64,000 nt of DNA from Solicoccozyma terricola (GCA_001600875.1 BCLD01000022.1:130364-194363), one strand, 5' to 3'. Positions 23,423-36,416 are shown, counted from the stretch's first letter. The notes: generated from the sequence alone by a model not told the origin. Made by a program: numbers and translations.

Positions 23423-26400
23423 ATGTCAACGGCTCAACCTGTGACCGCTCAAGTCAAGGACGACTATGCCGCCAGGCTACGTGCTCGTAGAGCAACGAGA
23501 GAGAAGATCGAGCAGTATCGAGACGATGATCCCTTCAGTGCGTACAATAAACAGCGTAATCACCCCGGAAGCTCATCGGCTCTGACTGACATCTGTGACT
23601 ACTAGAACCGAAAGGACCGCTCGACTCTTCACTGAAGAAACACACTACACTCCTCAACAAACTTCGTTCAGCCCTACTGACCACCCCACCGGCCACGCTG
23701 ATCAAGGAAATAGATGGGCTGACACTGGGAAAGTATATGGAGGAGATTGCGGTGGCCGTGGTAGAAGGGATCGGAGCCAGTAAAGGCGGGAAAGTGGATA
23801 TTGATGGAGCTGAAGAGGTGAGAAGCGATCCGCCTTTGATCTCTCGTTCCCAGCTTATCAAGACTTCTCTCGTCTCTGTCACCTAGGTTATCATTCATCT
23901 ACACTCCCGACTTACTCCTACATTCCTCCCGTCCCTCTTACCATCTCTCATATCCCTCCTCACCACCCCACCACTACCAGCTAGCGTTACACCAGAGAAG
24001 GAAGACAAAGACCGTATAACACGATTACGACCTGTCCTCAAGATCGTAGCAGAGCTCGCGCTTGTTGGAGCGTGGGAGGATGTCGCTAAGAAGGGTGTTA
24101 AAGTCGAGCAAGGTTCAGCTTGTGCTGAAGAAGTGTTGAAAGTCATACAGAGCTTGGTGAGAACTTGTCCGAGGGCCATAAAGTTGATCACATGCTGACC
24201 GTTATCCGTGGATCCCGATTTGAAAAAAAGATGTCCAACGACCCTCAATATAGTAACATCCCTCTCCTCACGACTTTCCTCAAGTCATTTCAACGTCCAT
24301 ACCTCGGAGCCGAATCACTATCACTTGAAATGGCGATGACGAATGAGGAGGATGAGCTCGTACCCGCTAGCTACCGAGAAAAGTTCAGGAAGGTGTTTAC
24401 AGACTATTTCAAGGCAGCAAGCAAGGTGCTAGTGAAGGGTCATACTGTATGTGTGGTAGATTTTTTCTGTTCTCGCAAGGAGGGGCAGCTGATAACATTT
24501 AGGTGTCGCTTCGGTGTAGAGATTACTTGAGCAAGATAAGAGGAATCATGAGGCGTACATCAAGTCGGGAGAGATCTTTGAGGATAGGCAGCAGGCGTAT
24601 GAGAAGATGACCAAGGCGGTGGAAAGATTGCAGGGAGGTGTGCAAAGGTGAGGAAATTATTGAAGAAAGCACTATTCCAGTGGGATGCTCACCATTAAAT
24701 CTCAGTCTCGCGGACCTCCTCGGACTCTCGCCTCCTCTTCTACCGACTGCGGCATCCTTGTCCAAATCTTCACTCCAGATCGTAGACGGTAGTTCGTCAT
24801 TCCTCCGCTCCGGCGAAGAAATGGAGATCACCGGCGGCATTTGGGACGAGGAGGATGATAAGAAATTCTACGAGGATATTATCGATCTGGCGGATGAGGT
24901 ACCCGCTGCATTGTTAGGCTTGGGTAATGATGGACAGAAGACAGAACTCGCCAAACTCGAGACGAACGGTCAGATAGAGAACCTGCAGGTGGCAACGCCA
25001 CCTACTGCGACGGCTGAGTCTTCACCGTTGACCCGAACGGCATCATCCTTTTCCGACAACACGGTCGTGGAAACCCTTCCCAGTGGCGAAGCAGATGAAG
25101 GTCGACTAGCTGAGCTGGACACCAAGGCAGACGAAGACGCAGAACCGATCCAGTCCGGTCCGGCCGCCCGTTTGAACGCCATCTTCGCTGCCCTACCTGA
25201 AGCTAGCAATCGGACTTTGATCGATAAACTCGCTGTGGAGTTTGCCTTCTTGAACTCGAAGGGTGCTAGAAAGAGAATGTGGAAAGTGGGTTGTCCTGAC
25301 GCGTGGGTTCCTGGCGATCTGCTGATCGATTCTACTCTTATAGTTTCTCGGTGCGGTGCCCAAGAACCGAACGGATCTTCTTCCACATTACGCGAGGTTC
25401 GCCGCTACACTTAATCGGTACATGCCAGATATTGGTGCAGGGTTGATCTCGGTTGTGAGTGGGAGAGAAGAAGAAGGGGGGGAAGGGGGGGATTCGATGA
25501 AGAGAAACAGCGAAAGAATTACTGACGTTGTGCTCCATCCCAGCTGGACGAAGAGTTCAAATACCTTCAGAGGAAGAAACTGGTCAAGGAACTCGATTCC
25601 GTGAGGAGCAAGGTAAGTAGCCTCCTCGCTCACCTTGCTTCCTGGAGAGCTCAAAGGTCCTTGCAATCACAGAACGTCCGTTACTTTGGGGAACTCGCCA
25701 AATTCAAGGTCGCACAAACGCATACCATCATGCATTGCCTCAAGGTATTCCTCGAAGATCTGACAGGGCCGAACATTGACATGGCTGCGATGCTGCTCGA
25801 CTCATGCGGAAGATTTCTACTACGTAATGAAGCGACTAGTGAGAGGATGAAGTCGATGGTGAGTGTCTCCCGATCGGGGAAGAGAAAGTGCTGCGCTCAT
25901 AAATTCATAACAACTCTAGTTGGATCTTCTGCGTAGGAAGCAAGCGGCGCAGCACTTCGATGCTAGACAACAGCTTCTTCTCGAGAACGCATTTTACCAG
26001 GTTAGCAGTGTGGTCCGTTCGCGCAGTGCAGTTACTCAAACGATCGTTTGCAGTGTAATCCACCAATTCGTCAAGCTAAGGAGGAGGTGCAACTTTCCCC
26101 CCCGGAGGCGTTCATCCAGCACCTCATCCACGACGTCTTGGCGAAGAAGACTATTGACAAGGTCTTGCGTTTATTGCGCAAACTTCATTGGGAGGAACCA
26201 ACTGTAAGTAAGAAACTTGGTGTGACGTGCACAAGGCGCTGATATATCTTACCATTGACAGGTATATGACTACCTTTTCCGGACCTTTACCGAGGTCTGG
26301 GAGATCAAGTACGGGAGCATCTCCCTCCTTGCCATGATCGTCTACGACCTCCAGCGGTACCATCCCGAATTCGCTATTTCGGTACTGGATCAGGTGCTCG

Positions 26401-27856
26401 AGGATCTCAAGGTCGGCATGGAGGTGAGACCGTTCGCGAGCCTGAAATTTTGGGCATAGCTGACGATGTGTATCCTTTGAAAGGCCAACATTTTTGAGTA
26501 TCATCAACGCCGCATTTCCAACATCAAGTATCTCGGCGAGCTCTATATGTATCGAGTGATCAGCACGCCGATTATCTACGAGACGCTATGGCTGCTCATA
26601 TCATATGGACACAGTGAGCCAATTTGTTGCACTATCCCGCTCAAGTCTAATCTGTTGCACCGCTCAGACGATGGACTTCCCGTCCCTGGACGATCTTCGC
26701 CCGTCGACGCAGCAGACGACTTCTTCCGTGTCCGTTTGGTGTGCACGCTCTTGGATAGTTGCGGTACCTGTTTCGACAAGGGTTCCAACAGGAAGAAATT
26801 AGACCATTTCCTGACTGTGTTTCAGGTGCGTGACGTTGACCAAACGGCATGTCACGGTTTACTAATGAAGTGGGAGTATGCTGTCCTAGCTTTACGTTCT
26901 GTGCAAGACGGAACTGCCAACTGACATTCACTTCATGATATCGGATACGTTCGAGGTGGGTACGAGCGTTCTATGAATGAGAGAGCGATCAACTGACGGA
27001 TTTGTTCCTTAGACCATTCGCCCTAAGATGACGCCCTTCAAGACGTTACAAGAGGCAGTTGTGGCCATCGACGAGCTTATGCAGGCGAACGCCCAATCAG
27101 GAGCAGATGACGAAGACGTCGAATCGGAGGACGGCAGTGAGGCTGGTGGACGCGGTGTTGCCGACGTTGAAGAGGATGAGGATGTGGAGATTGATGGGCC
27201 GGTGGGCTTCTCTGGGTCAATCAACCTCTGTGACGAAGCTGATGATAATCTTCATTCCAGGCTACCGGTCGGATCGATGACGATGATGACGAGGTCGTAG
27301 TATTGCTGGACGACGCGAGGCACTCCGAGTACGATCAAGAGGCCGAGGATGCCTTTAACAAGGAATTTGCAAAGATGCTCGCCGATACGACCGATACGCG
27401 TCGCATCGATCGCAAGACTGCCCCGCCAGTCTTCGACACGGCCGTGCCATTGATCAAGCGTGCACATCTGCAGGATGACAACCAGCCTTCGGATGGTAAG
27501 CATATGCAGTTCTCGCTGCTTTCGAAGAAGGGCAATAAGCAGCAGGTGAGACTAAGTGTGCAAAATCGTTAGCTTGACCACCCTTGACCCAGCTTGACGC
27601 CCCAGATCCGTACGCTTGAAGTTCCAATCGATTCCGCGCTGGCAATCAACACTCGCACGCATCAAATGCATAACAAGCAAGAGCAAGAGCAGCTGAAGAA
27701 GCTGGTGAGTACAATGTCGCTCGCGCCTAGGCTGCTCTGACTGTCCACTATCGCCAGGTTCTCGCAAATGAGCGCCGACAGGAGCAGACTGAAAAGGCTG
27801 CTTTCGAACAGACTATGCGCAATCGCGGTATCAGGCTCAGATTTGCCCCCGATTAG
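23423..27856 (+). CDS. UPF2: Nonsense-mediated mRNA decay factor Upf2
   Basis: ATG at 23423 (MSTAQPVTAQVKDDYAAR) and TAG at 27854-27856. Spliced pieces in order: LDSSLKKHTTLLNKLRSALL and LGKYMEEIAVAVVEGI (first MIF4G region), the RLRPVLKIVAELALVG helices, then YVEDIIDLADEVP-like and RLNAIFAALPEASNRTLIDK segments (second MIF4G), YFGELAKFKVAQTHTIMHCL (third MIF4G), LDSCGTCFDKGSNRKKLDHF, an acidic stretch near 27100-27200, and the UPF1-binding tail with HMQFSLLSKKGNKQQ. This order of three MIF4G domains, acidic linker and KGNKQQ tail is that of Upf2. Upf2 bridges Upf1 and Upf3 on terminating ribosomes and drives decay of transcripts with premature stops. It sits alone between DCAF7 and TLG2, with about 260 bp upstream. 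At least ten short introns are present; not every border was fixed. Confidence 0.88.
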
Positions 27857-28153
27857 ATTCGGCACGGTAACCCACTGTGTTGTCTTAATGTTGTGCGGTC
27901 TCTTCTAGGCGCTGAGTAGCCTAAGAGGCTTGTCGAGGCTGCTTTACGGCATGCCACATATTCTCCTGCGCTTCAGTAGCTTGCTGAATCGAGCTGATCG
28001 GTGGTTATCAGTAAGAATGTAGCCCAAGACGATGGATGGATGATGATTGAGGGGATGGTTTGCAAGTCGGGACAAAGAAGCTGTGGAGACATCCGATGTA
28101 TACCCTAGTTACAAGTCTGTCGACCTATACATCCAGGTTTATGCAGGTGGTGT

Positions 28154-30464
28154 CTATAAGACTATTCGCCGTCTGCCTCTTGGCCGCCTCCATCTCATCT
28201 CCGTGGCTTCGGCCATCCGTTCATCTACCGTCGGGGTGGGTCTAGTCTTCTTGGGTCGACCCGTTGGGAGGGATGGTGGTCGGATCACTGTTCTCGATCG
28301 ATGGTGGCTGTGACTCGGTGTGATAATGGATGTAACGTCTTCGTTGGTAAGCGGTGGAGGTGGAGGCGGCTGCGTTCGCTTCGAACTATGCGGTTTGTAG
28401 ATCAAGACGATGATGAGACCGAAAATGACGAGAATCAAGAGAAAGATGCACCGTCGGCGACCAGCATTCTTTTGATACCTATAATCGATAACCGAAGATG
28501 AGTAGACCGAAAATCTCGATGCGGTCCAACAAGACACACCTCGTTGCAACTTTCAATTCCTCCACTGCTCCCTTCACATCCCTCGCTGTCTCTGTCACGT
28601 TGTACTCTACGCAATCGAGCACCGTGCCTTGCTCCACGACCAAGTTGCCGATATCGCGAAACAGATCAGCCAACTCCGAAATGGATTTAGCAATCTCTGT
28701 GAGCTCGTGATCTCGTTGTCGGATCGTGGTTGATATAGATGGAGAGGCCGCGTACGCGTCCGTTTGAGATTGTGATATTTGTTTAGCGGACTGTAGTATG
28801 ATGGATGTGAGATCCACGTTACTGTCTGTAAATGAACATTCGGACGCACCGCTTGAACGTCCTCCTCTAACTCGTCGAGACTTTCTGGTCCCTTGAGTGT
28901 AATCGCTCCACTGGCCGCTAACAAATCCTTATTCTTGATTGCATGTCCTTGCAGTTCTGGTGGAGGCGATCAGGTAGGTCAATATCTCCCGCAACTTTTC
29001 AAGTCATCGCTTGGCGAGTATGGGGTTTGCTATCTGCCAGTTCCCGTTCCCATCACCATACCACTCCACCAACACTCACTCTGCATATAAACCCTTTGTT
29101 TCTTCCTAAACGTCCCACTTAAATCCTGCACTTTCGCCGCCAGTCCTCTTTGTACATTCTGAGCTGTGATGATTTCATTCCGCTCATTGGAAGAAGGTCG
29201 GATTTGTGTCAATAACGTGTGAAGACGACGAAGGTTCTGTTTGAGGGTTGATTATGTGAGTATATCGATGTCGATGTCTCTCGGACTGCCTCCAATCACT
29301 GATGAGACGTGTGTATCATCTTTTCATTCTCGCCAAACGCGAGACCGAGATAGCGCCCCAGCCATTAACCCAATCTACAGGGCTTGTAGAATCAAGCATC
29401 ACCCTCCTGCGGTCCTACGAGCATCAGATGATTCAAGTTCGCCAACCTCTGACCGAAGCTGATTCTCTCTATCCACTGTACTGCGAATATACCCCATCCT
29501 CTTGCAATCTTTCATCGCCACATTCTGTCATGCTTTCTCCCAAATCGATTCTTTCATGATATCATTTCGCTGCCGTCCCCATCCCTCCGTCATCTCACTC
29601 GCTCCATCAGCACTCCCACTACCCCTCGCTCCTACTTCTTTAACCCTGCAGCCAATTACCACTCCACCTCCAACCAATGATTTCCTTGAAAACTTACTCT
29701 CGTAATTTCAGCAGTCATTCTCTCAATCTCCCTCTCTTCTTTAGATCGATCGTTGAATCCTGGTAGGACATGTTTCGCATGGAGTTTTTCAAGTGTATTA
29801 ACTGTAGGGATGTTAGAGGTTGGTGAAGGTGTGAGGAGGGTGTGGTATGATTGGGTGATGGCGGCGGTGTTATAACCAGAGGGTGTCGGGTGGAATAGAA
29901 GGAGAAATGAAGGGGTTTGGATCATGTGCAGAGGGTAAACGCCGTCAGTACCGGTCAAAACCAACATGATCTCAAGTCTCTCCCGAAAACAAAAACCTAC
30001 TCTTCTGTCTTGCACTCTCCATCACATCATGAATCTCATCCGTTATATCGACCCTGAATCCATCCCCGGTTCCCCCACAAATCAGTACCTAGGCTTTCAT
30101 TCCGCCAGCATCTATTTAACGCTCACCATTTCGGAGGTAATGCTTTCCCTCTATCACCACCAAGACCGCCTCTCCCTTCCTCTGCATTAATCAATCCATC
30201 CCTCTCTTCTCCATCCTCCAATTCACTATACCCACCCCTCTGTCTATATTTCCCCTCTAAAGATCCCGAAACACTGGTGTCCCTTACAGAGAGATAATAA
30301 AGTGTTCTACTCCTAGTTATCGGTGGGCCTTGTGGTTCCTTGGGTTGCGTGTAGGATGATGATGGTGGGGTAGATGAGGAAGGGAAGTACGAGGACGAGG
30401 TGGTACTGTGAGGTGGTCGAGATGGGGTGGGAGGAGTGGGATAGTGTGGGACGTATGGCTGCAT
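28154..30464 (-). CDS. TLG2: t-SNARE Tlg2 (syntaxin-16 family)
   Basis: Read on the minus strand: a proline- and serine-rich N-terminus, then TRSRTLYYLSVRD, PPKW joined across an intron to VDITDEIHDVMESARQK, then NTLEKLHAKHVLPGFNDRSK and EREIERMTAEITR, then helices containing NVQRGLAAKVQDLSGTFRKK, then the SNARE motif RDHELTEIAKSISELADLF with VVEQGTVLDCVEYNV, and the tail anchor CIFLLILVIFGLIIVLIY. KLHAKHVLPGF is typical of the Tlg2/syntaxin-16 subfamily. It is a Qa-SNARE for endosome to trans-Golgi transport. After the anchor there are about 75 extra residues, partly proline-rich and basic, which would lie in the lumen. Start ATG 30464 (MQPYVPHYPTPP) is the first in-frame ATG after an upstream stop; a further 5' exon cannot be excluded. 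It converges with UPF2 across about 300 bp. Confidence 0.85.
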
Positions 30465-31063
30465 TGGATGCGGCGCGTGGAAGTGGTTGTGGTGAGATGG
30501 CAAGAGGGATTATTGCATGGTGTGAGCGGGGTGGTAGATGTGAATGAGGTGATGAGATGTAGGCTGGTCTTGGTTGGTGCAGTTGGCGGCAGGCAGTTGT
30601 GCTAATCTAATCCCCATCGATGTACGTTGTGGTTGAGGTCGCGGCTGAGTTGATTCTTGGATATTCGTCATCACAGATTCAGATTCGCCACCAGGACAAG
30701 CACCGCACTGGCGACGTAGTAGACGGCTGGTGGTCAGGAGAGTGTGAAGCCCCGTAACGCACATCATTGGCAATCTCTTCAAAGATACAAAATCCCCCAT
30801 CTTTTGGTCTTCCGTATGAACAATCAATCCTCATATCTTCACCGCAAGCTGACTCCATTTCTCAACTTGTTGGAACGAGAAACTGATTGAGGGACATTTG
30901 CTTGGGTTCGATCCTGATAACCTTTCCGAAGCAGTCATGAATCATTGGAACCATTTCTCTCCTGTAACCCCCATAGTACTTGATAGGTAGGTAAAGTCCA
31001 ATAGGACTTTCCGCTTCCATGATCTTGAATTCAGCGTTCACTGTTTGAGTATGTGCTTGTCAG
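30465..31063. other. Intergenic region upstream of TLG2
   Basis: About 600 bp between the 3' end of the F-box-like gene and TLG2, both on the minus strand. It should hold the TLG2 promoter. Open stretches on the minus strand here have no recognisable domain and could only matter as an extra 5' exon. Confidence 0.45.
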
Positions 31064-32152
31064 TTAAAAAATCGTTTGGTACAGCTCGACCGAGCGCAGC
31101 CAAAACCTACAAAGTGTATCGATGACATTTCTCTGAACATGGCATGCGCCACTACACGTCTTGAAGAGGAGTTTCGGATGCCTCGATTCGGCGTCGGTGT
31201 GAGTGCAAAATGCGTGAGGATTTTTGGAACAGACGATCTTGATACTGATGCCAAGTTTTTCAGCAAAACCAAGTGTGTTTTCAACATCAGACCACCTTGG
31301 AGCGTATTGATAGTTGAAGATGAAATCGTCAATGGATGGAATAGCAGAAATCGAGACGAATTGCGGGATACTACAGGCGGTATATTTATCGACATTGATG
31401 ATGAATGTCGACAAATCGCGTATAGGTGATCGGATTGGGTAGAAAGCCTTAGTCGATGAGTGAATCTCGATGGAACACACAGGAAAGCTGGAGAAATGAG
31501 GTTCTTATGTCAAAACGGGGAAGCCTTCCAAAAAAAATCGTGCTCCTGTGCGTACCATTGCGACAGCTCACGAAGGGCGCTATAAGTGTCGTTCTCAAAC
31601 TCAACATACACTCCCTTCTTCATCCATGTCGTGTACGCATGTTTGAGCCTAATATAATCCCTTCCATGATCCGCTGACGACTTTATTCCTTTCGCTCGCT
31701 TGCCTTCTCTTGCAGCACTCATCCCTGAATCCATTCTGAATTTAACCGAATGTATCGATATTAGAATTTCCTCCGAGCTCCAATGACCTTTGATAGTAAG
31801 CTTCTTCATGTAGACATAAGAAGCGAAATCAGGTCGACGCATGAAAGAGTGGAAGGGCTTGATCTTTTTCAAGGAAACATGGCGATAGAGCTTCGGGATA
31901 GCGAGGTCGCGAACGAGAGTCGATGTGCACAGGAGGGGAAGGATTTTCATTCTGATCATGCGAATTGTCAATCTCACGAAATAAGGGTGGTCCAACCTCT
32001 TAACGTATCACTTACTTGGTATCAGAACGAAACTCATCAACCGCCGCCTCAATGATCATGTCCATAATCTCCACGCTGAATATCATCTTCTCCTGACGCG
32101 AGTTAAGACGTAGAGCGATCATATGGGCGGTACTTCGCAGTGGCATCGACAT
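31064..32152 (-). CDS. F-box-like protein of unknown target
   Basis: Three exons can be joined. Exon 1 from ATG 32152 (MSMPLRSTAHMIALRLNS) includes KMIFSVEIMDMIIEAAVDEF, an F-box-like helix. An intron beginning GTAAGTGATACG ends at ATCAG, and AA plus A restores a lysine before MKILPLLCTSTLVRDLAIPK and LYRHVSLKKIKPF. A second intron (GTACGCACAG to TTCTCCAG) joins LRELSQ to CFPVCSIEIHSSTK and the last exon ends ELYQTIF with a stop near 31064. The pattern (VEIMDMII, LLCTS, PKLYRHV) is the start of many fungal F-box-like proteins whose remaining part is variable and sometimes leucine-rich. Such proteins usually bring targets to SCF ubiquitin ligases; no target can be inferred. A decayed relative lies about 1.3 kb upstream. 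Confidence 0.6.
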
Positions 32153-33412
32153 ACTTGCAGATGTGGAGTCGTATTGTGGATCTGAATGGGTTGCCGTTGT
32201 AGTGGTATGTGTTCGTCTAATCAACAAACGATCCAAGTGATCAATGAAGCAGGCGAAACACGTGATCCGGTTCCTGGGAAGTACTTGCTTTGTCGCTAGC
32301 AGCAGAGTGATAAGTGGCAACGCATGAATGAACAGCTGGTTTAAAGGGAAGAAGACAGAGTAAAAGACAGAGATCATTGGACTAGCTTCCTGTCAATTCA
32401 CAGCCTGAGAATATCCAAGAACCAGCGGAGTAAACCTGCCTTGACCGTAACACGTAGGCAATCAATCGACTTGGCTCAGCAAGTCGTCCCCGATATCTTG
32501 GACCAGAGTATCACACAGATGAGAAGAGAGCTCGGTTGAGAAACTATAGATTGAAGGGTGGGCTTTGAAATAGGGGAATTTAAAGTCAGAGAAACAGCTG
32601 GAAGCTACCTGGAACGTGAGATGGGACTTTTCGCCACCGCCACTTGAGCTGCGACTTGCCCCAACTCCTACTTTCGAGTGTCCGAACCGCTTTTCCTATA
32701 TCTCTCATGGCGAAATTGGAAACTGAGGTCCTCGGGACATTTGACGAAATACAAAGTTGACTGATCGAGAATTCTTGGGCTTTGATGACCGTTTAGCGTT
32801 GATCCCTCAGAATGCGAACACTTACTGAGCATGTCCGTAGCGGCTCTTGTGAGCCAGGCATGTCGCAATGCAGGAATGGAAGCAAAGTCGTAGGGTGTAA
32901 AAAAAAAAAGCCCAGGTTCCATCTGGTGGTTAGGGTTGTACAAGCTCGAGGATGCGATTTGACCTCAAGATTGAGGCGCCGTTCGTAACCTATTAATCCG
33001 GTCAAGTGGTTCTTTTGAGTCTAATCCAGTGGGTTGTCGAAAATTGAAATGAGTGGTGTGTTGTGGGTACCTCGATGACAGTCACACGCCTAAGAGTCGT
33101 ACAGATACAAAGAAAGACCGTATAGGGAAGATCCTATCGGGCAGTCCGCACTGTCCTGAAAGTGATAACAACTGTGGATTCAAGTCACACATTGCCCCAT
33201 GTCCTGAATGTCAACATTTGTCCCTTGCATTTTGAGCGCAAAGCTTTCCTCTCTATCGCTTGAACATTGTCCCCCCAATCGGTTTCATCAGTATTTCATA
33301 AAAATGAATCTGTGGTGAACCTTTGAATCCTACGCTCGAGGTCACATGGAGGCCGAGGTGCCTGATCATTGTCAGCAGCTGCTCCGCCAAACTCGAAGTC
33401 ACTCAGAGCTCT
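32153..33412. other. Region without a supported gene
   Basis: Upstream of the F-box-like gene. A minus-strand open stretch at 32668-33005, in two overlapping frames, codes for PYDFASIPALRHAWL-type sequence with no recognisable family and interrupted by a run of A at 32900-32909. It may be a remnant related to the F-box cluster, or chance. Confidence 0.35.
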
Positions 33413-33652
33413 TCAAAATGGACAAGAGCCGCTGCGATTGCATTCGGAACAAAAGAGCCAAGCAAGATCCTGTTTTGATATGAAAACATGACGATAGAGC
33501 TTGGGAGTGGTATGGTAAGATATGAGTAAAGCCAGGAGATGACTTTGGACCAGGGAAAGGGACAGGTATACCCTTCCTTCATCCCACGGGTTGCTCTTCC
33601 GACCTACTCCTCGATCACCATGTCCAAGACGTCTGTGCTGAGGACAGCGTTG
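33413..33652 (-). pseudogene. Decayed F-box-like gene copy
   Basis: On the minus strand STDVLDMVIEE at about 33647-33613 is followed at once by a stop, and further on LALLISYHTTPKLYRHVFIS (about 33532-33473) leads to a stop at 33413-33415. These match SVEIMDMIIEA and LPLLCTSTLVRDLAIPKLYR plus HVSL of the intact neighbour in the same order. At DNA level the stretch coding PKLYRHV is nearly the same in both. The stop in the first block might be an intron border, but no good donor was found and the frame ends early after the second block, so I call it a pseudogene. An open minus-strand stretch at 33676-33957 just upstream could be part of the same remnant. Confidence 0.55.
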
Positions 33653-34298
33653 TGACCTCAGAAGTCTATCTAGTTTCAGGAATCGAATCCACTATAGAGA
33701 CAATGCTGGGAATTCTCGGGCAGCTTCGATTGGAGGGAACGCGGATGTTCAGCTGCGTCAGGCGTCAGCTGGGCAGTTGACGTCGTTGTTGCACCTAAAC
33801 TCCTCATCCATGGTAACAATCTAGCGACATGATCTGCTACATACGATCCAACGACGAACGCGAGAATATCGGTGTACGATGATCCCATTCTGACCTGGAT
33901 CCGACATTCCGGGTAGTCAATGGGATGGAATGTAACGAGGTTCGCCGAATTAACCACGTGGCGGAACTTATAGGGATCAGGGAGGGCAAGTCCTCTCTCT
34001 CGACCGAATCATGCAATACACCAGAGAGCCCAAGGGTGCTGGGAACATCGAAATGAGTACGTGATACCCTACACTGCCCACCCCATCAACCAGATCCACT
34101 CCGAGCGACTGAACTTATGCTGGCGGTGGGTGTTGATGTAGCCAACCACCAACTAGTCGATTCACACCTTGGTGGCGAAATGCATCACGTGACTTCACCG
34201 ACCGAACGGGAAACGCACGGCTTGGGTATGGTCTTCAACACCACCAACCCACACCTCCTCAGTCACCACCAGCTACGCAACCCATTAGCACCTTCAGC

Positions 34299-36416
34299 AT
34301 GGTTTACCAGACTCGCTCAGGGACCAGCTTCATGTTCTTCCAAGAAACAGAGCTTGATGTCCCATTGACTGACTTGACAGGGAGGACTGTGATAGTCACT
34401 GGTTCCAACTGGCACGTCCTCATTCCCCTCCTCCTTTGCTAATACCAAACAATGATCTCACCCTTTGGCGAAACCAACTTCATGACACAGCGGTATCGGT
34501 CTCTCAACCGCTCATCTTCTCGCATCGTACAACCCATCCCTTCTCATCCTCGCAGTTCGGAACATTCCAGCAGGTGATCAAGAAGCAAAAAGTATATCTG
34601 ATGTTTATCCAGACGTCAAGGTGGAAGTTTGGAAGTTGGATATGGCGAAATTTAATAGTGTAACCCAATTTGCTGAGCGGTGTGATAAGTTGGAGAGGTT
34701 GGATGTTTTTGTGAGTTGGGCGCGGTGACGGTTAGTGAGCTGGCAGCTGGTGTGGTGCTGGGATTGTTAGCGAGGGTAGGAGAGCTGGGAATGCTTGAAA
34801 GAAGGAAAGTATAAAGAGAGAATTAAGCTGGACGTGGAGGATTTTGGAGGATTTAAGTCGGTCGGTTTAGTCCATTCTGCAAGTTGGAATGATAATTTGG
34901 TTTGACCGCGTCACAAGTGGCTGTTTTTGGCAGGTAGCTCTGGGTTTCGTCTTACGGTCCAAGTGTAGCTAAGACTTCTGGGTTATGAGCTTTCTCATCT
35001 CACGGGTACGAGGTAGAGCGGACGATCATATTGCAGAACGAAAGGAAATCATGTGGCAGGATATGTCAAGCTAGCCGACGCCGATACAATACGTGTCGAT
35101 ATTCGTTTCTCGTATTCATGAGATAAGGCCGTGAGGTCCGATCGGTCACCATCTATTTAGACGGGGAAGTATAATGGTCTGAAATATTAATGCGATTCTA
35201 CGCATCCAGGTCGCAAACGCCGGTATCTTGCAATTCAAATACATCGAGACAGTTGATGGTCTTGAATCCACGTAAGTAATCAATCTTTGAACTTTTCACC
35301 CGTTTAGTATAGACCCGTTTGACCGATCGACTAACTTTCTCGGTGTCATCTCCGTCAGTCTCCAAGTCAACACCATCGCCACCACCCTCCTCTCCACCCT
35401 CGTCCTTCCAACCATGAAGCGCACAGCTTCCCTTCCTCCTTTATCAACCAATTCCCCATCGTTTAAACCCCACTTGACGATCGTCTCGTCGTTTGTTCAT
35501 TACGCGGTTGCAGGTCTTCCAGGGTTGGAGGAAGGGAAAGTGTTGGAGTATGCGAATGAGAAAGCTAGGTTTTCCACTTCAACGTATAATCAATCAAAGG
35601 GTGAGCGAATTACAAGGAATCGATCAGTGGGAGACAAATACCGAGTTGAAGTCTGAACGCGAATCATTGGTCCCATCCTCTTGATTTCTTTTTCTGTTCA
35701 TCTCAGCTATACTGCAGCTCATCATCCCTCTAATCGCTGAGAAAGCAGGACCAGACGTCTATGTGACAGGTGTTGATCCAGGCTACGTCAAGACCAACGC
35801 GATGCGAGGCGCTCCTTTTCTTCTCAAACCCCTCTTCAAGTGAGCAGCAATCCTTTCCCTCAATACACGAATGAACCCTGCTATCTAATGTTCTGATCGT
35901 CTATTCCCACAGGTTACTCGCCAGCATGGGAGCTAGAACAACCGAGCAGAGCGCAAAGACAGTCGTTTGGGCTTCTGTCGCTGATATGCCGGGTTCAGGG
36001 TTGTACAGCAGTAATTGTCAGATCACTGTGTGAGTAGACGCGGTGTTGAGAATGAGATCCCATCAGCAATTGGCCACCGGGGTTTTTTTTTTTCACTGAG
36101 GGAAGGAGGAGCGTACTGGTGCTCTGCCGGTGATCAGGGCGATGTATGTTAACCCCGATGGGATGACTACACTCGAGATGATCAAAGAGCTCAATCTTGT
36201 CTCCCTTGAATTCGCCTAAAAGCAACGAATGTGATCTGTTACTGGCTCTTGGGATTGTTTCTTTTTTCTAAGGCGCACTGACCTCACCTCATCCTCCCTC
36301 CGCACAGTCCATCCGAGTTCCTCCAATCCGACATGGAGACGCACAGCAAGGCCAGAATGGTCTGGCCGGAGATGGAAGCCGTCTGGAAGGACAAGGCAGG
36401 TGTGGCCCTGCCTTGA
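34299..36416 (+). CDS. Short-chain dehydrogenase/reductase (retinol dehydrogenase-like)
   Basis: Start ATG 34299 (MVYQTRSGTSFMFF). Exon 1 ends RTVIVTGSN plus TG, then a GC-AG intron, then CGIGLSTAHLLASYNPSLLI, completing the glycine-rich cofactor loop TGSNCGIG. Next VEVWKLDMAKFNSV gives the acidic residue region, ANAGILQFKYIETVDG the NAG motif, LQVNTIATTLL the N, LTIVSSFVHY the catalytic serine, STYNQSK the YxxxK pair, and DVYVTGVDPGYVKTNAM the following strand. The last exon (about 36306-36416) ends HSKARMVWPEMEAVWKDKAG and TGA. All catalytic elements are present, so the enzyme looks functional. It should be an NAD(P)(H)-dependent oxidoreductase of unknown substrate. Oddities are an unusually long second intron of about 500 bp and the non-canonical donor of the first. 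It converges with the DUF6534 gene. Confidence 0.75.

Noticed and set aside
31076..31429. Plus-strand ORF antisense to the F-box-like gene
   Set aside because: It mirrors the last exon of a better supported minus-strand model and has no domain of its own.
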